This document shows positions 52,101 through 62,854 of a stretch of DNA of 64,000 nt, piece after piece. The stretch covers positions 124,001 to 188,000 of the forward strand of contig PDHQ01000042.1 in the NCBI GenBank assembly GCA_003339415.1, read 5' to 3'. The stretch is from Ophiocordyceps camponoti-saundersi (nom. inval.). Taxonomy: Eukaryota; Ascomycota; Sordariomycetes; Hypocreales; Ophiocordycipitaceae. The translations under genes were made by a program, and so were the position numbers. Below the pieces are notes generated by a model. The model had not been told where the DNA came from, did no database searches, and was given only the letters and a program-made list of their open reading frames with translations. Position 1 is the first letter of the stretch; each line of letters begins with the position of its first letter.

Positions 52101-53561
52101 CGTCTTTTTTTTGAGGAAGGGGAGGGGAGAGGGAGGGATGTGAGGGTGAGGGTGAAGGTGAAGGTGAGGGTGAAGTTGGGAAGGAGTTTTCGTATCGTGT
52201 ATCCGTATATATGTATAAACTTGATGTGCCAACCTCCCTCTTGGCAACTTTATTCATTCATGCATTCGCACTCACACACCCTTCCTTAACCTGCATACAT
52301 ATGCATGTATGTATGTATGTACATTTATACATAACTCCGTACATATGCACATATTTTCAAAAGCATAGGTAGAAATGGATACAGCTTATAACGTATGCAC
52401 ATGAGATGCACATACGTAGATGCACATACATAGGTACACACCTAGGTAGATGCAAGATGCACATGATCCCCGCTCAGCCACCTACAGTACGCCTCACCGG
52501 CAATTGAGGACAACAGAGCCGCACGAGGAGAGCACGTATCCGTACATGCAATGCGTCGCTATACATACACATACCTACCTCCCTGCTCCTAGCTCTATAT
52601 AGTCTTGTCTTCAAAGAAGCGTAAGACAATATCCGGCCCAGTAACCTCAATAACCGCACTGAAGTAAACCATCACCAGCCTACTCCCTATACGCGAACAT
52701 GTAGGTTACAAGTATAACTAATCGCTTCTCATCATGCACTTGATTATAGTCATATGCACAAATACACACATACACACATACCTACATACTACTACATAGG
52801 CATATATGCATGTATATGCGTATAAACTATCCGTAGTAAATATATCTCAACACACGTCCGTACTTACATACACATGTATACGGATAGATAGGTAGATATG
52901 TATATTCAGTTAGGAAGATGCGGGTATAAAGACACAAGACTATCCGTACATAGGTGAAAACAACATCAGCATCACATTGGCCCTGCATCGCAATCTCCTT
53001 CACCTACATATATACATACATACATACACAGGTCGTACTGCAACACAAAGGCACCCCCAATCTCCTAGCCTCGCCGACGCATGGACAGTATGTATGTATA
53101 TGTAAAATCGTCACATATATGATATAACATACTTTGGCCCTTGGCAGGGCAAAAGGGTCCCTTCGTCGACGACCATATGTATGTACGCATAGTGGGCCAG
53201 GCGCAGCCGTTTCCGGCTGTTCACCAGCATCAAGCATCACAAACACAAGCCTCGGACCAGGTGCTTTCATCTCTCCAGCCTCGTCTTTTGTATCGTGGTC
53301 CACATCCCCACGTCCTTCGTATCTACCAAGGTATATCTAGCCGAAAATGCGCCCAGCCACCGCGTCCACAAGGTGGCACGACCATAAGCTTTGTCCCCAT
53401 CAAGTGCCAGATCAGGGGAAAGAATGCGCACAATATGTGAGGGTATGAAGTATGTACATATGTATGTATGTATGAATAGAAGAGGAAAAGAAAAAAGGGG
53501 TGGGACAAGAGGGAGAGGGGTATCAAGGTTTATATGTATGCAGCAGCACCGGCAGCCAACC

Positions 53562-53592
<31 letters not shown>

Positions 53593-53800
53593 AGGGCCGA
53601 GGGACCATTACCAAAGAAATATGTAAAAAGAAAGAAAAAGAAAATGCTTCAACAAGAAAAAGTGGAACAAAAAGAAAAGATGAAGAAAAATAGACCGTTG
53701 AAGATGGGGAAAAAAAGGGGGGGAGAGCAGCGCCGTTGCAGGCCAACGGCGGCAAGACGGATGAACCAAAAAAAAAAAGAATAAAACACAATAAACGGCC
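52101..53800. other. Convergent repeat-rich intergenic, SWC2 and CBM48-like genes
   Basis: From about 52260 to 53130 the sequence is AT-rich and built from CATA/TATG/ACAT tetramers. It includes TACGGATA or its complement at 52200-52207, 52879-52886 and 52941-52948, and an ACCTAGGT palindrome at 52440-52447. A GAC trinucleotide run lies at about 53562-53593, and purine-rich A tracts from 53600 to 53790. All open frames follow the repeats; I call no gene. Confidence 0.65.
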
Positions 53801-55279
53801 TCACTTGCTGCCAATGACGTCGACCATCCAACCCAACTCGCTCACCAGCTCGTCCAGACCCGAGTCGGTTCGGGCTAGCAGACGTGGGGACCGTAGGCTA
53901 GTGGCGCCCTTGGCATCGTCGGCCTGTCGCGGCAGGCTGTAAACCTTAAAGGCCCGCTCGGCCGACGACGACAGACTCGGCAGGGGCGCATGGGAGAAGT
54001 TGTCGCCGTCGTTGCTCGAGAGCACCTCGTCCTCGTCGTACGAGTCGTAAAAGGATGGAGGGTCGTCTTCGACCGATGTCAGGACGGACCAGCGCGTCTG
54101 CCGCGGGCTCGCCTCCGTCCTGTTCAGGGACCCGCTTGGCGGAGGGGCTGCCATGAGCCTGGTCTTGGCCATGACGTCCGACGATCCATAGGTTCGGATG
54201 GGAAGCAGAGACCCGGAGGTGACACTCGAATTGTTCTCCGTCAGCGTCAACGAGGCAAAGCTGTCGTCGGCGGCCTCCTCGGCGATGTCCTCGGGTATCG
54301 CCATCGGTCGAGTCACCGAGTCATAGCTATCTTCGGCGGCAAGGAAGCGACGCATGGACTCGTGTCGCGAGACGTCTCCTACAGCGATCAGACCCGTCGG
54401 CGAGGGCGGTGTTGACAGGTCGAAGACGTCATCCGATGAACGGCAGGACGACTTGCGGCTGAAGAAGCGCTTCCATGACGGAGGCGGGCCGGGCAGAAGG
54501 GCGCGAGGGATGCCCGGGGCTGAGAGTAGTCGACGGGCCGCGGCAGTTTCGGCGGCCACGGAGGCAGCTGGCGGACATGGTGTTGCGAACTTGGCTTCTG
54601 GATCCATAGTTTTGAAGCGTTCGGCATGCAAAGAATTGAGAGAGGCGCTGCGGTGGCGTTCGGGGCGCTCGACGGGGACGCTCAGCGTATTTACCGTCTG
54701 GCCGGGAAGATAAGGGCAGGCTGTAGTTGTGGGCTCGGCAGGATCGTAGGTCTCGATAGAGCCGTCCACTTCGTACTGAGGCGAAGCGTCAGTGACATGG
54801 AAAAACAGACGAGCCACGTCGGGAGGCTCACGTAGTAATAGTAAGTGGCGCCCATCTTGAGGCCGCCGTCTCGGCGCGGGACAGCGGCATTGTCGTCGCA
54901 TATGATGTCTTTAAAAGAATGACAACCCCTCCACTGGCCCCGGCCTCGGCGGACATCGGGCTTCATGGGATAGCAGGCGGAAAAGCCATCCCAGGAGCCT
55001 ATGAGGTTGACAGTTTGTACCGAGACATCTGTCTGGCTGTGGGAGAGTCAGTTGAAGGGTTTTAAGGGTTTTTGAAGAGGTATGAGCATGACATTATTGC
55101 AATGACAAGAAGTAAGACGAAGTTGAGGGGGATAGAGGAGTGAGACACGAGTCGTTGTTTCGACAGGTAAGGTTTTTGTCTTTCTCGAGACTGTTTTGTT
55201 TTCCCTTCTTGTCTGGGAGGGTATGAAAGAAATGGATGACTGACAGGAGGAAGGTGATGAGAGTAGTGTTAGGATCCAT
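53801..55279 (-). CDS. CBM48-like (AMPK glycogen-binding type) fungal protein
   Basis: Three exons (55279-55245, 55036-54832, 54775-53801) give 404 residues. The N-terminal domain (about 1-100) resembles the E-set/CBM48 fold: TTLITFLLQTDVSVQTVNLIGSWDGF, then RGQWRGCHSFKDIICD, GLKMGATYYYYYEVDG and CPYLPGQTVNTLSVPVE. The NLIGSWD and YYYYEVDG blocks are typical of AMPK-beta-like carbohydrate-binding modules. The remainder is Ser/Asp-rich with no further domain and ends SELGWMVDVIGSK. The first exon is 35 nt and intron 1 is 208 nt, the longest accepted in the window; its donor GTCAGT gives the best join. Sugar or glycogen binding is possible but unproven. The linker-like tail could be a regulatory region. 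Confidence 0.82.
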
Positions 55280-58169
55280 GGTGAAGTGCCAGTGATAACG
55301 GAGCGAGCCGCCAGCCTGCTGGGGCAGGGCTGGCTTTGGAATGGAGTATGACGATGTCGAAGGATCATAGGGGAGCGAAGGGACGCCTCATTTCCGAGAG
55401 TTCGAAGGATGACGAGGGTCGAATTGTTGCGATCTTCGGCCTTTTTCCTGCACCTGAAGGGTTGTAAAAAAAACAGGGTGATAAAAAATCAGAGACACAA
55501 TGGGAAGATGATGAGAAGGGGACGAGAAGGGGAGAGGAAGAGGGTGTTTAAAGAAAGAGAAGAGACAGGGGGGGGGGGGTTTCCGGGGGTGGGAGGGGCG
55601 GTAGACGAAGCGGGATGAAGCTTGTTTGCGTGGGACCGGTTAAAGCCTGTTTGAGGAAAGCGGAGAGCCGGGGCTCGGAGGGGGCGCAAGGGAAGAAGGG
55701 GGGGGGGGGGGCTGATTATGAGATGTGAGAAAGCTTCTAAGTGGTTGATGTGAAGCTGACGATGTTCGGGATATAGTAGTGATGGGGGTTTATCTGATGG
55801 AGGAGAGGCGAGAGGGAGGGGGGAGAAGAGAGAAGAGCGAAAGACGGGGGTCACGATGGTAAAGGACGGGGAGGGACAGACTGTGAGAGGCAAGGGAAAG
55901 TGCAGCGTGCCATGGTCCCTGCCTAGGTAGGTGGGAGTGTCGTCGGTCTGCCCTCGCCGAATCGACAATCGGGTACCTACCGAGGGCGCGCCAGCGGCAG
56001 GTGGTAGCAAGTATCCGTACCTACCTAACCGTCGAAGCAAATCGATTAATCAATCAATTTATTGATTTATGTCATTTTATTTTTTTTTATTTCCTTTTTT
56101 ATCTCGTTTTTTTTTTCTTGTTCTGTTATCACTTTTACCTGCCTACCTCTTTCCCTTCTCGTCCCACCGGCACACGTAGCGTACCTACCTTGTACCTACA
56201 CACACAAGCTCCAACGGCGTCTGCGGCGGCGGCGGCGGACAAAAGTCACTAATTGCGGTACCTGCGCTCCGCTCCGCCCCATCCTATTCCTCCTCCATGC
56301 AGCGGGATTCGCGGCTCAGACCAACGGAAAGCATGGGAAGGCTAAAAAAAAAACATAGTGAAAGAGAAGAGACATGGAGAGACATAACAAAAAAAAACCG
56401 TTACGCTCGATCGTCGCAAGAGACACGAATCCAAGAAAAGGATAAAGAAAAAACAAAACGCTAAGGAGGAGAGGAAAAAAAAATCTACAGCGCCGAAGCT
56501 AGTTCCGCGCTTCAGTTGGCGGCTGGTAGGTGGGAACTAAAACATGCCTTGATAGGCTCTAGTAGACTTGATTCCTCTTTACGGAGTAGATCACAAGGTA
56601 CTAGACAGACGATGATAGGTCGTGGATAAAAGCCAGGTTCATCTCCAATCAGAACCTCCTGTGCAGCCCCAGCTGTAAACATGTAAGTCAGTAAGCCACC
56701 CGATTCATCCACATCACCGCCCCATCTGCCACGGCAAGTATGAGAAAAAAAAAACACGAAGCTGCGCGTGCGACGTGCGCCCGAGCGAGACAACGGGGTA
56801 ATTAAAATCTCCCGTATGTACCGTATTGTATTGTATGGCATCCCGTACATGAAGCAAGTCAGAACACATACATACATACATAGTAGGGTGGTATTCTTCC
56901 GCAGGGGAAAAAGAGACGGAAGAGAAGGAAGAAAAAGAAGCAAAGAAACGCAACGCTGTGGCTGCTGCCGTTGGGCTTGTGCGGGCGGATTACATGGTTA
57001 GCTGAGTGGGTGAGTTCGTAGCCCACACGCACGCATGCATACACACACACGCACACAGCCAGCTCCGCCTGCTTCTTGGCCGCCGTCGATCTCCAGAGCA
57101 GCGGCGGCCGGGGGTGGTGGGGGGGAGGGGGGGGGAGGAGACCAAGGGGCCAGGTCCAGGGGGGGTGCGTGTCTGTGTGGACTGTGGACTGTGAAGTGGC
57201 CCAGTAGGTGGGTAGGCAGTTTAGGTAGTGTGCGGTGAGAGTGTTTGGGCGGATGCGGGTCACGTAGCTACCTACCTAGGTATAATCAGCCGCACAAAAA
57301 AGAGTCCAATCGAAATCTCGCTCTCTACGGACGCATGTATGGATATACCTACATATGGATGCATCATATCATCATCATACAGAACTCCTCTGTACGGATA
57401 CAGATCAAGGCATTCTCGCAAGGGTGCCATGTCCCGTCCCGGCTCAGTGTCCAGGGTAGCCACCATCCCACCCCCGTCTAACCTCCTCCTCTCCTATCCT
57501 GTACCACCGCGATGCCACACCACGAGAGCGAGATTGCACACACAATCAAATGCCACCAACATGCATGTTGCGCCATCAACCGACGCCATCAACCAAACCC
57601 GGCTTCCGGGTTGTGTGTCGTGCGCGTTGCACCTCGCCTCTCTTCCTTGCATCACCTCTCCCGCATCCTCCTCAGCTATCTCAACCCCCCCTGCCGTGCC
57701 ACTTACCGTGAGACGGCCGGATACGAAGCCATACAGTCAATACTCATCCATTGTATTTAAGAGTATATGATTATTACCACCACTGTCCTCGTGTCCGTGT
57801 CTCTCCTGTTTCTCACTCTCCGTCTCCCTCTTTCACTTCTCACTCTTGCCTCTCCCCCTTCGTATCGTTACCCCTAAAATCCGCGCCACGCCGTCCGCCG
57901 TGGCATTTCTCTCATGAAGCCTCTTAAACCCGTTGCCCCCCCCGCCCGACTCCCGGAAACAGAAAAAGAGTTAAAAGTGAACCCTGAATCACGATCAAGG
58001 TCGTCCCGGACGACACGATCGAATAATCTAACAGTTGGAAGAGCCCCTTTCGCCACAGGTTTTTTTTAAAAGGAAAAAACATTAGCTTGACAAAGGGGAG
58101 GAGGAAAAAGACGTAAGAGAGAAAGAAAAAAAAAACAGGAGACAAAACATACACACAGCAAGAACCAAT
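55280..58169. other. Gene-free intergenic upstream of the CBM48-like gene
   Basis: About 2.9 kb between two minus-strand genes. The part nearest 55280 is purine-rich on the + strand (so CT-rich in the gene's sense), fitting its leader. Other items: short G runs near 55570 and 55700, an inverted AATCAAT/ATTGATT pair near 56050-56065, a TATCCGTA at 56012-56019, a TACGGATA at 57393-57400 and an ACCTAGGT palindrome at 57274-57281. CT-rich patches near 57780-57860. No frame encodes a recognisable protein. Confidence 0.6.
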
Positions 58170-59315
58170 CTACTTGGTCTCCTCTGTGCGCTTCTTGTCA
58201 GCCAGCCGGTCTACCCGCCAACCCTTGTACTTGGTGTTGAGCAGCGAGTCCCAAAAGGTGAAGAATGGTTGTGAAAAGTTGGTCTTGATACCCCACGTTT
58301 GGTGGTGAATGTCGTGGTAGGCCGCGTTGTTGCTCGTCATCAGCTGCAGAGGATCCCACGGGAAAGAGTAGCCGCAGTGGTCGTCGACCGTCTTGAGCGT
58401 CGAAAAGGCGAAGAAGCACGTGCCCTGACGCAATGTCATGCCCGTGAGCTTAAAGGCGATGCCGGCCCCGAGCGTGTCGAGCAAGAAGCCCTCGAACGGG
58501 TGATTATATAGTGCGCCGTATGCGTACGGCACATACAGCCGGTGATGCCGCGAGTGGAACGTGGCTGAGACGGGCATATCCAGTCAGCTGCGACCGCTCC
58601 CCGGGGCCAACTCATGCGTAGCCGGGAACAAGGACTCACTGTACAACCATCGGTTCATGTGCATGAGGCGGTGGAGAAAGTATTGCCATGTGTCGAGGAT
58701 GAAGACGGCAGCGAAAAACTGCAGTGCCGGCACGACGACGTAGTAGATGGCGCTGGCGGCCGAGAGCTCCCAGGGGGCAAAGGCGGGTACGCCGACGTGC
58801 GGGGCGGCGAGAGTCGGAGCTTGGCCGCCGGCGAGGGCGCGGGCCAGAACCGGATGCGACGCCGACATGCTCTTCGAGATGGCCGCCGCGTTGAGGCCGA
58901 GCAGCCGCAGCAGGGCGGGGAGGGCACGCTGTGCGAGACGAAGTCGGGTGGCCCATACAGCCACGTCGTACTCGGCCTTGCCACGCATCTCGGCCGGCTC
59001 CGTCAAGGCGAGAGCAGCACCGGTGGCGACCTGAATGACCTGCTGGACGATGACGTCCCGCGCAACCTCGAAGCGACCCGCATGATTGCGCCGCACAATC
59101 TCTTCGGGCGTGTGAAGCCGGTATTGGGGGAAAAGGTCGAGGACGTCAATGACGTGAAAGAACAAGGACGCGACCCAGTAAACGACGACGGGAAGGACTA
59201 GCGACAGCCAGAAATCCGAGATGCTTTCGAAGACGTCGCCCGTAGGCTCGAGGCTGTATGACGGCAGCGGCGGCAGCGGCGCGCCATAGAGGCTCTGGTT
59301 CGGGGAGGCGGCCAT
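58170..59315 (-). CDS. sur2: Sphinganine C4-hydroxylase SUR2 (BasA type)
   Basis: Two exons (59315-58640, 58564-58170) give 356 residues. It hydroxylates dihydrosphingosine or ceramide at C4 to make phytosphingosine-type bases, at the ER. The fatty acid hydroxylase histidine clusters are present: HRLMH at 215-219, HSRHH at 229-233 and HDIHH at 309-313. Hydrophobic segments include WLSLVLPVVVYWVASLFF (about 35-53). FPQYRLHTPEEIVRRNHAGRFEVARD (about 63-88) is a strong family block. The intron has a GTGAGT donor and joins RWLYTTFHSRHHRLYVPYAYGALYNHP. An Ala-rich, proline-containing insertion lies near 155-185. The start MAASPNQSLYG is preferred over upstream in-frame ATGs, which add a non-conserved Ser/Arg-rich leader. 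Confidence 0.94.
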
Positions 59316-60635
59316 GACGGGAGACGAGTGATTTTTCACCACCATGGCGCCCGTCTCCCCCCTTCGGCCGACTTCTGGGGTATTATTTTCGTGGGAAAGT
59401 TTAAGACGCGCCAGGTCCCAATCGATGATGGCGCGCGTCGCCGTGACGTATTCGGACAGCAGAAGTCTGAACCCTAAAAGAAAACAAGACGAAGCCAAGG
59501 CAGAAGAATAGGTAGACAAAGTCGAGGCGAAATCCAATAGAGTTGAGGAGCCTTCAGGGATCGATTTTCGCACACCTCGGACGGATGAAGGCGGAGTGAG
59601 GGAGGGGGGGGGGGGAAACCTGGGAAGGCAAATGCGGAGAGAGGCGTTGCGGTCGATTGGAAGCGATCAGCGGTGAATTAATCAGCGGAAAGGACAGAGT
59701 CGAATAGATGAGGCGAATAAATCAAAGGCGACTAAAAACGGTAAAGAAAGAAGAAGAAGAAGCAGTAGGAGAGAAGGGGAAGAAGAGCAACTGTTTAAGG
59801 GGGGGGGGGCACGAGCAGGCGGGTATTTCAGGGGAGAGGAGGATAGCGATGTGGCGTGGCGGCGGGAGTATCGGACTCAGACTCACGGCCATTTGATAAT
59901 CCATCGACTCCGTAGCTAAGCGGCCACAGTCTAGACACAGTATAACGGCTAAGCCTCGCATCGGCACCATTGATCCGATCGCCTCCTTGTAATTTTCTTT
60001 TTTTCTTTCTTACCTTTATTATGCAGTATCTTTCCTCTGATTTCCCTAAACCCTAAATTCTCCTTACGCATGGTTTCTACTGTCCCGTATTGACTTTTTT
60101 CTTTGCGTTCTTTCTTTTATCAATCAAATCGATCAAAGCAAATCTCGGTTGTTGCATCTTCCGGTCCTGACGATATCACGCCACGCCACTGGCGTCGCTT
60201 TGCTGATTCAGCAGGAATTTCTCACACTATCCGTACCCGAATACGAATACTGACAGTGACAAGGGACTTGAGAGTTGGACTTGGCATGACTCGACCACGT
60301 GATATGCAATAGAGTACCTAGGTAGCCGCACATCAATGCCAAGGCAATTTGCAGAGAAGCAGAAGAAAATTGCACACCCCCACGCACACAAGCGCACACA
60401 CACAACCCCTCATCCAATCCCCCTCCATCTGCACCCTGCACCACGTCTTTCTCTCCCTCTTCTCTCCTCTCGTCCACCTATCTCTCTCCCCTCTCCCCTC
60501 ACGCGCTTCTACCCGGTCTCTCACTCACTTCATCACCGAGACTCGCGCGCTTCTTCCCTCTTTAATCTCTCCTCATCCTTATCCGCGAACCCCTGAATCT
60601 CGCCCTCACACCACACCGTCGCAAAAGTCGTCATC
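59316..60635. promoter_or_regulatory. Divergent promoter region, SUR2 and TCTP
   Basis: A 1,320-bp spacer between divergent starts. It has a TATCCGTA at 60228-60235, an ACCTAGGT palindrome at 60316-60323 and a CACGTG at about 60297. The right end (60400-60630) is the CT-rich TCTP leader. CCCTAAACCCTAAA near 60043 is two units only, so not a telomeric array. Confidence 0.55.
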
Positions 60636-61412
60636 ATGATTATCTTCAAGGTTTGTCGATCCCTGTCACTCGACCTCTCGCATATACCTCGTTAACACGG
60701 TAGAAAAAAAACACATAGGACCTCCTCACCGATGACGAGATCATCTCCGACTCGTACGACCTCAAGGAGATCGATGGTATCGTCTATGAGGCCGACTGCG
60801 CCATGATCACGGAGGAGGCCGTCAACGTCGGTGCGTCTACTTGCGCAAATCACCTCGCTCGACTTCTTCGCTGACCCTCTGCACGTGCTCCAGATACTGG
60901 CGCCAATGCTTCTGCCGAGGGCGGCGACGAGGAAGGTGTCGAGGACCAGGCTGTCAAGGTCAACAACATCGTTCACTCTTTTCGCCTTCAGAGTACCTCG
61001 TTCGATAAGAAGGGCTATCTCGCATACCTCAAGGGTGCGCGCTCTCCGTCCAGCTGTCGCTTCGCCGAGCCCGTTCTAACCCATCTCCCTCTACAGGCTA
61101 CATGAAGGCCGTCAAGACCGCCCTCCAAGAGAAGAATGCCCCGGCCGACACCATCACCGCCTTCGAAAAGGGCGCCCAATCCTATGTCAAGGAGAAGCTG
61201 CTGCCCAACTTCAAGGACTTTGAGTTTTACACGGGCGAATCCATGAACCCCGACGGACTGTACGTATAGTTACCCAACCACGTCCTCTGCAGCGTCGTGA
61301 TTGGCCGCTAACCAAACGAAACGCCAGTGTCGTTCTCCTCAACTATCGTGAGGATGGCGTGACGCCCTATGTCATTGTATGGAAGCACGGCCTCAAGGAG
61401 ATGAAGGTGTAG
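60636..61412 (+). CDS. Translationally controlled tumour protein homologue (TCTP/Mmi1)
   Basis: Five exons (60636-60650, 60719-60830, 60894-61034, 61097-61259, 61328-61412) give 171 residues, the usual TCTP length. The sequence runs [38 protein letters not shown], the flexible acidic loop [16 protein letters not shown], then [32 protein letters not shown] and the C-terminal [26 protein letters not shown] is an abundant protein tied to translation, stress response and microtubules; yeast Mmi1/Tma19 moves to mitochondria under stress. The first exon is only 15 nt. Donors GTTTGT, GTGCGT, GTGCGC and GTACGT are weak, yet each join restores family sequence. The leader is CT-rich, as expected for a highly expressed gene. 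Confidence 0.96.
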
Positions 61413-61683
61413 ACGTCACATGCTCTCGTGGCCTCTTTGCAGGTCTGCGTCATGAATTGTAGAAGATGGCAAAAAAACAAAAAAAAAAGCTGCTGCAACG
61501 GCTCGAGCAGATAGTTTTTTCCCCACGAGCACCCCACGCCTTGCGCCAGGCACATGTCGCGTCTGGGTAGGGCGAGCATGAGATGATGATTGAAAATACA
61601 AGCAAAAGCGAGAGTCGCGACCTCTATTTCGTGTCTGTGTCCAATTCGTAGCGTGGAGACAAGAGGGAGAATTTCTCACGAGG

Positions 61684-62742
61684 TCAGAATTTTGGTCGTG
61701 TCGAAGACGGTATCGGCGGCGCATCACCACCATCGCCGCCGCCGCCACCTTGGCCGCCAGAGTCAGAAGCGCCGAAGCTACCTAGACTCGGCTTCTTCTT
61801 GGGCGGAGGCGGAGGCGGCTTCTTGCTTGCAGCCGCAGCAGAGGAGTCGGCCGACGACTGATGCTTGTCGACAAAGGCACCCAACTTGTTGGTGACGCCG
61901 TACTTTTGGTTCAGGCCGCTTGCGCGCTCCCATCCAGCCTTGACCTGTTCGCCGTGGCGCTGACGAAAGTTGTTGGCCGTGCTGGCTGCGGAGCGGGCGT
62001 CGGCCATGTTGACGGAGGAAGGGTCCTTGTGAAAGGAGGCAGCCGTCTTGAGAGCGGCCTGTTTCTGGGCCCACGTCGTCCCCTCGGACGCGGCGGGAGT
62101 GGACGACGATGACGGCGACGGCGACGATGCGGCGGGCTGCGAGCCGGAAGCCGATCCGATGCCAAGACCGGGGACGGATATGCCGGCGGCGCCGAGACGG
62201 CTGGTAGCGCCCTGGTTCAGACAGCCTTGGAGGTATCCCGGGTTCGATCCCCCCTCGGCGCCGCCGGACGTCGATTTCCTCGGCGGCAGACGCGGAGGCG
62301 GAGCAGGCGGGTTCGAAACGGCGGAGTACGGGGGCGGAGGCGGAGGCGAGCCGTCATCCCGAGCAGTCGCGGACGAAGACGAGGCGAACGATTGGTTCCG
62401 AGCGGCGCGCGGGTCGTACAGCGTTGACGGGGCGGGCTGGACCCTTCGCGGGGGGGGAGGCGAGCGTATTGCTGGCGATGATGGCGCTGCGGCGGCGCGG
62501 CGCGGAGGAGGGGCGAAGGTTGATGGGTCGGTGAGGTCGGATAGTGGGCGGGAGGCGTGTTGTTGGCGGTTTGAGGGGGGTGGTTCTTTGCCTCTGACGA
62601 GGTTTGTCTGGTTGGGTTTGGTGAGATGGGTGATTTTTAAGGGGTGTTGGTTTGGGGGAAGACGTACGACTTGGCCTTTGAGGGTGGTGCCGTCCTTTTC
62701 GGGGTGCCAGCCTTTTTTAACGATGTCTTTGAATTCGTTCAT
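61684..62742 (-). CDS. Proline-rich AIM3-like fungal protein
   Basis: Two exons (62742-62668, 62607-61684) give 332 residues; read straight through, the 60-nt intron stays open and gives 352. The N-terminus MNEFKDIVKKGWHPEKDGTTLKG resembles fungal proteins annotated AIM3-like, and the middle has many PPPPRR and PPPPPP motifs that could bind SH3 or actin-related partners. A conserved-looking C-terminal block (about 215-275) reads WAQKQAALKTAASFHKDPSSV, NNFRQRHGEQVKAGWERASG and LNQKYGVTNKLGAF. The end is Pro- and Gly-rich. No signal peptide or membrane helix. The AIM3 link is by memory of pattern and is not firm. A tRNA-like pairing on the + strand at 62188-62262 lies inside this coding region and is listed as rejected. 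Confidence 0.75.
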   Translation of the reverse strand: MNEFKDIVKKGWHPEKDGTTLKGQVVRLPPNQHPLKITHLTKPNQTNLVRGKEPPPSNRQQHASRPLSDLTDPSTFAPPPRRAAAAPSSPAIRSPPPPRRVQPAPSTLYDPRAARNQSFASSSSATARDDGSPPPPPPYSAVSNPPAPPPRLPPRKSTSGGAEGGSNPGYLQGCLNQGATSRLGAAGISVPGLGIGSASGSQPAASSPSPSSSSTPAASEGTTWAQKQAALKTAASFHKDPSSVNMADARSAASTANNFRQRHGEQVKAGWERASGLNQKYGVTNKLGAFVDKHQSSADSSAAAASKKPPPPPPKKKPSLGSFGASDSGGQGGGGGDGGDAPPIPSSTRPKF

Positions 62743-62819
62743 CTTTGCGGGTGATGGCAGTGATGGCAGTGATGGCAGTGATGGTGGTGATGATGGTGAT
62801 GATGTCAGATGATGGCTTC

Positions 62820-62854
<35 letters not shown>

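Noticed and set aside
60043..60056. CCCTAAACCCTAAA, telomere-like
   Set aside because: Only two units and flanked by ordinary promoter DNA; a similar single unit at about 5976 is also chance.
62188..62262. A 75-nt stretch on the + strand with matching ends GGCGCCGAG/CTCGGCGCC and a GGTTCGATCC element, tRNA-like in size
   Set aside because: The T-stem pairs poorly, no clear anticodon arm or A box is seen, and it lies inside the AIM3-like coding exon.
62048..62812. 254-codon plus-strand frame, Gly/Asp-rich
   Set aside because: Antisense to the proline-rich AIM3-like gene.
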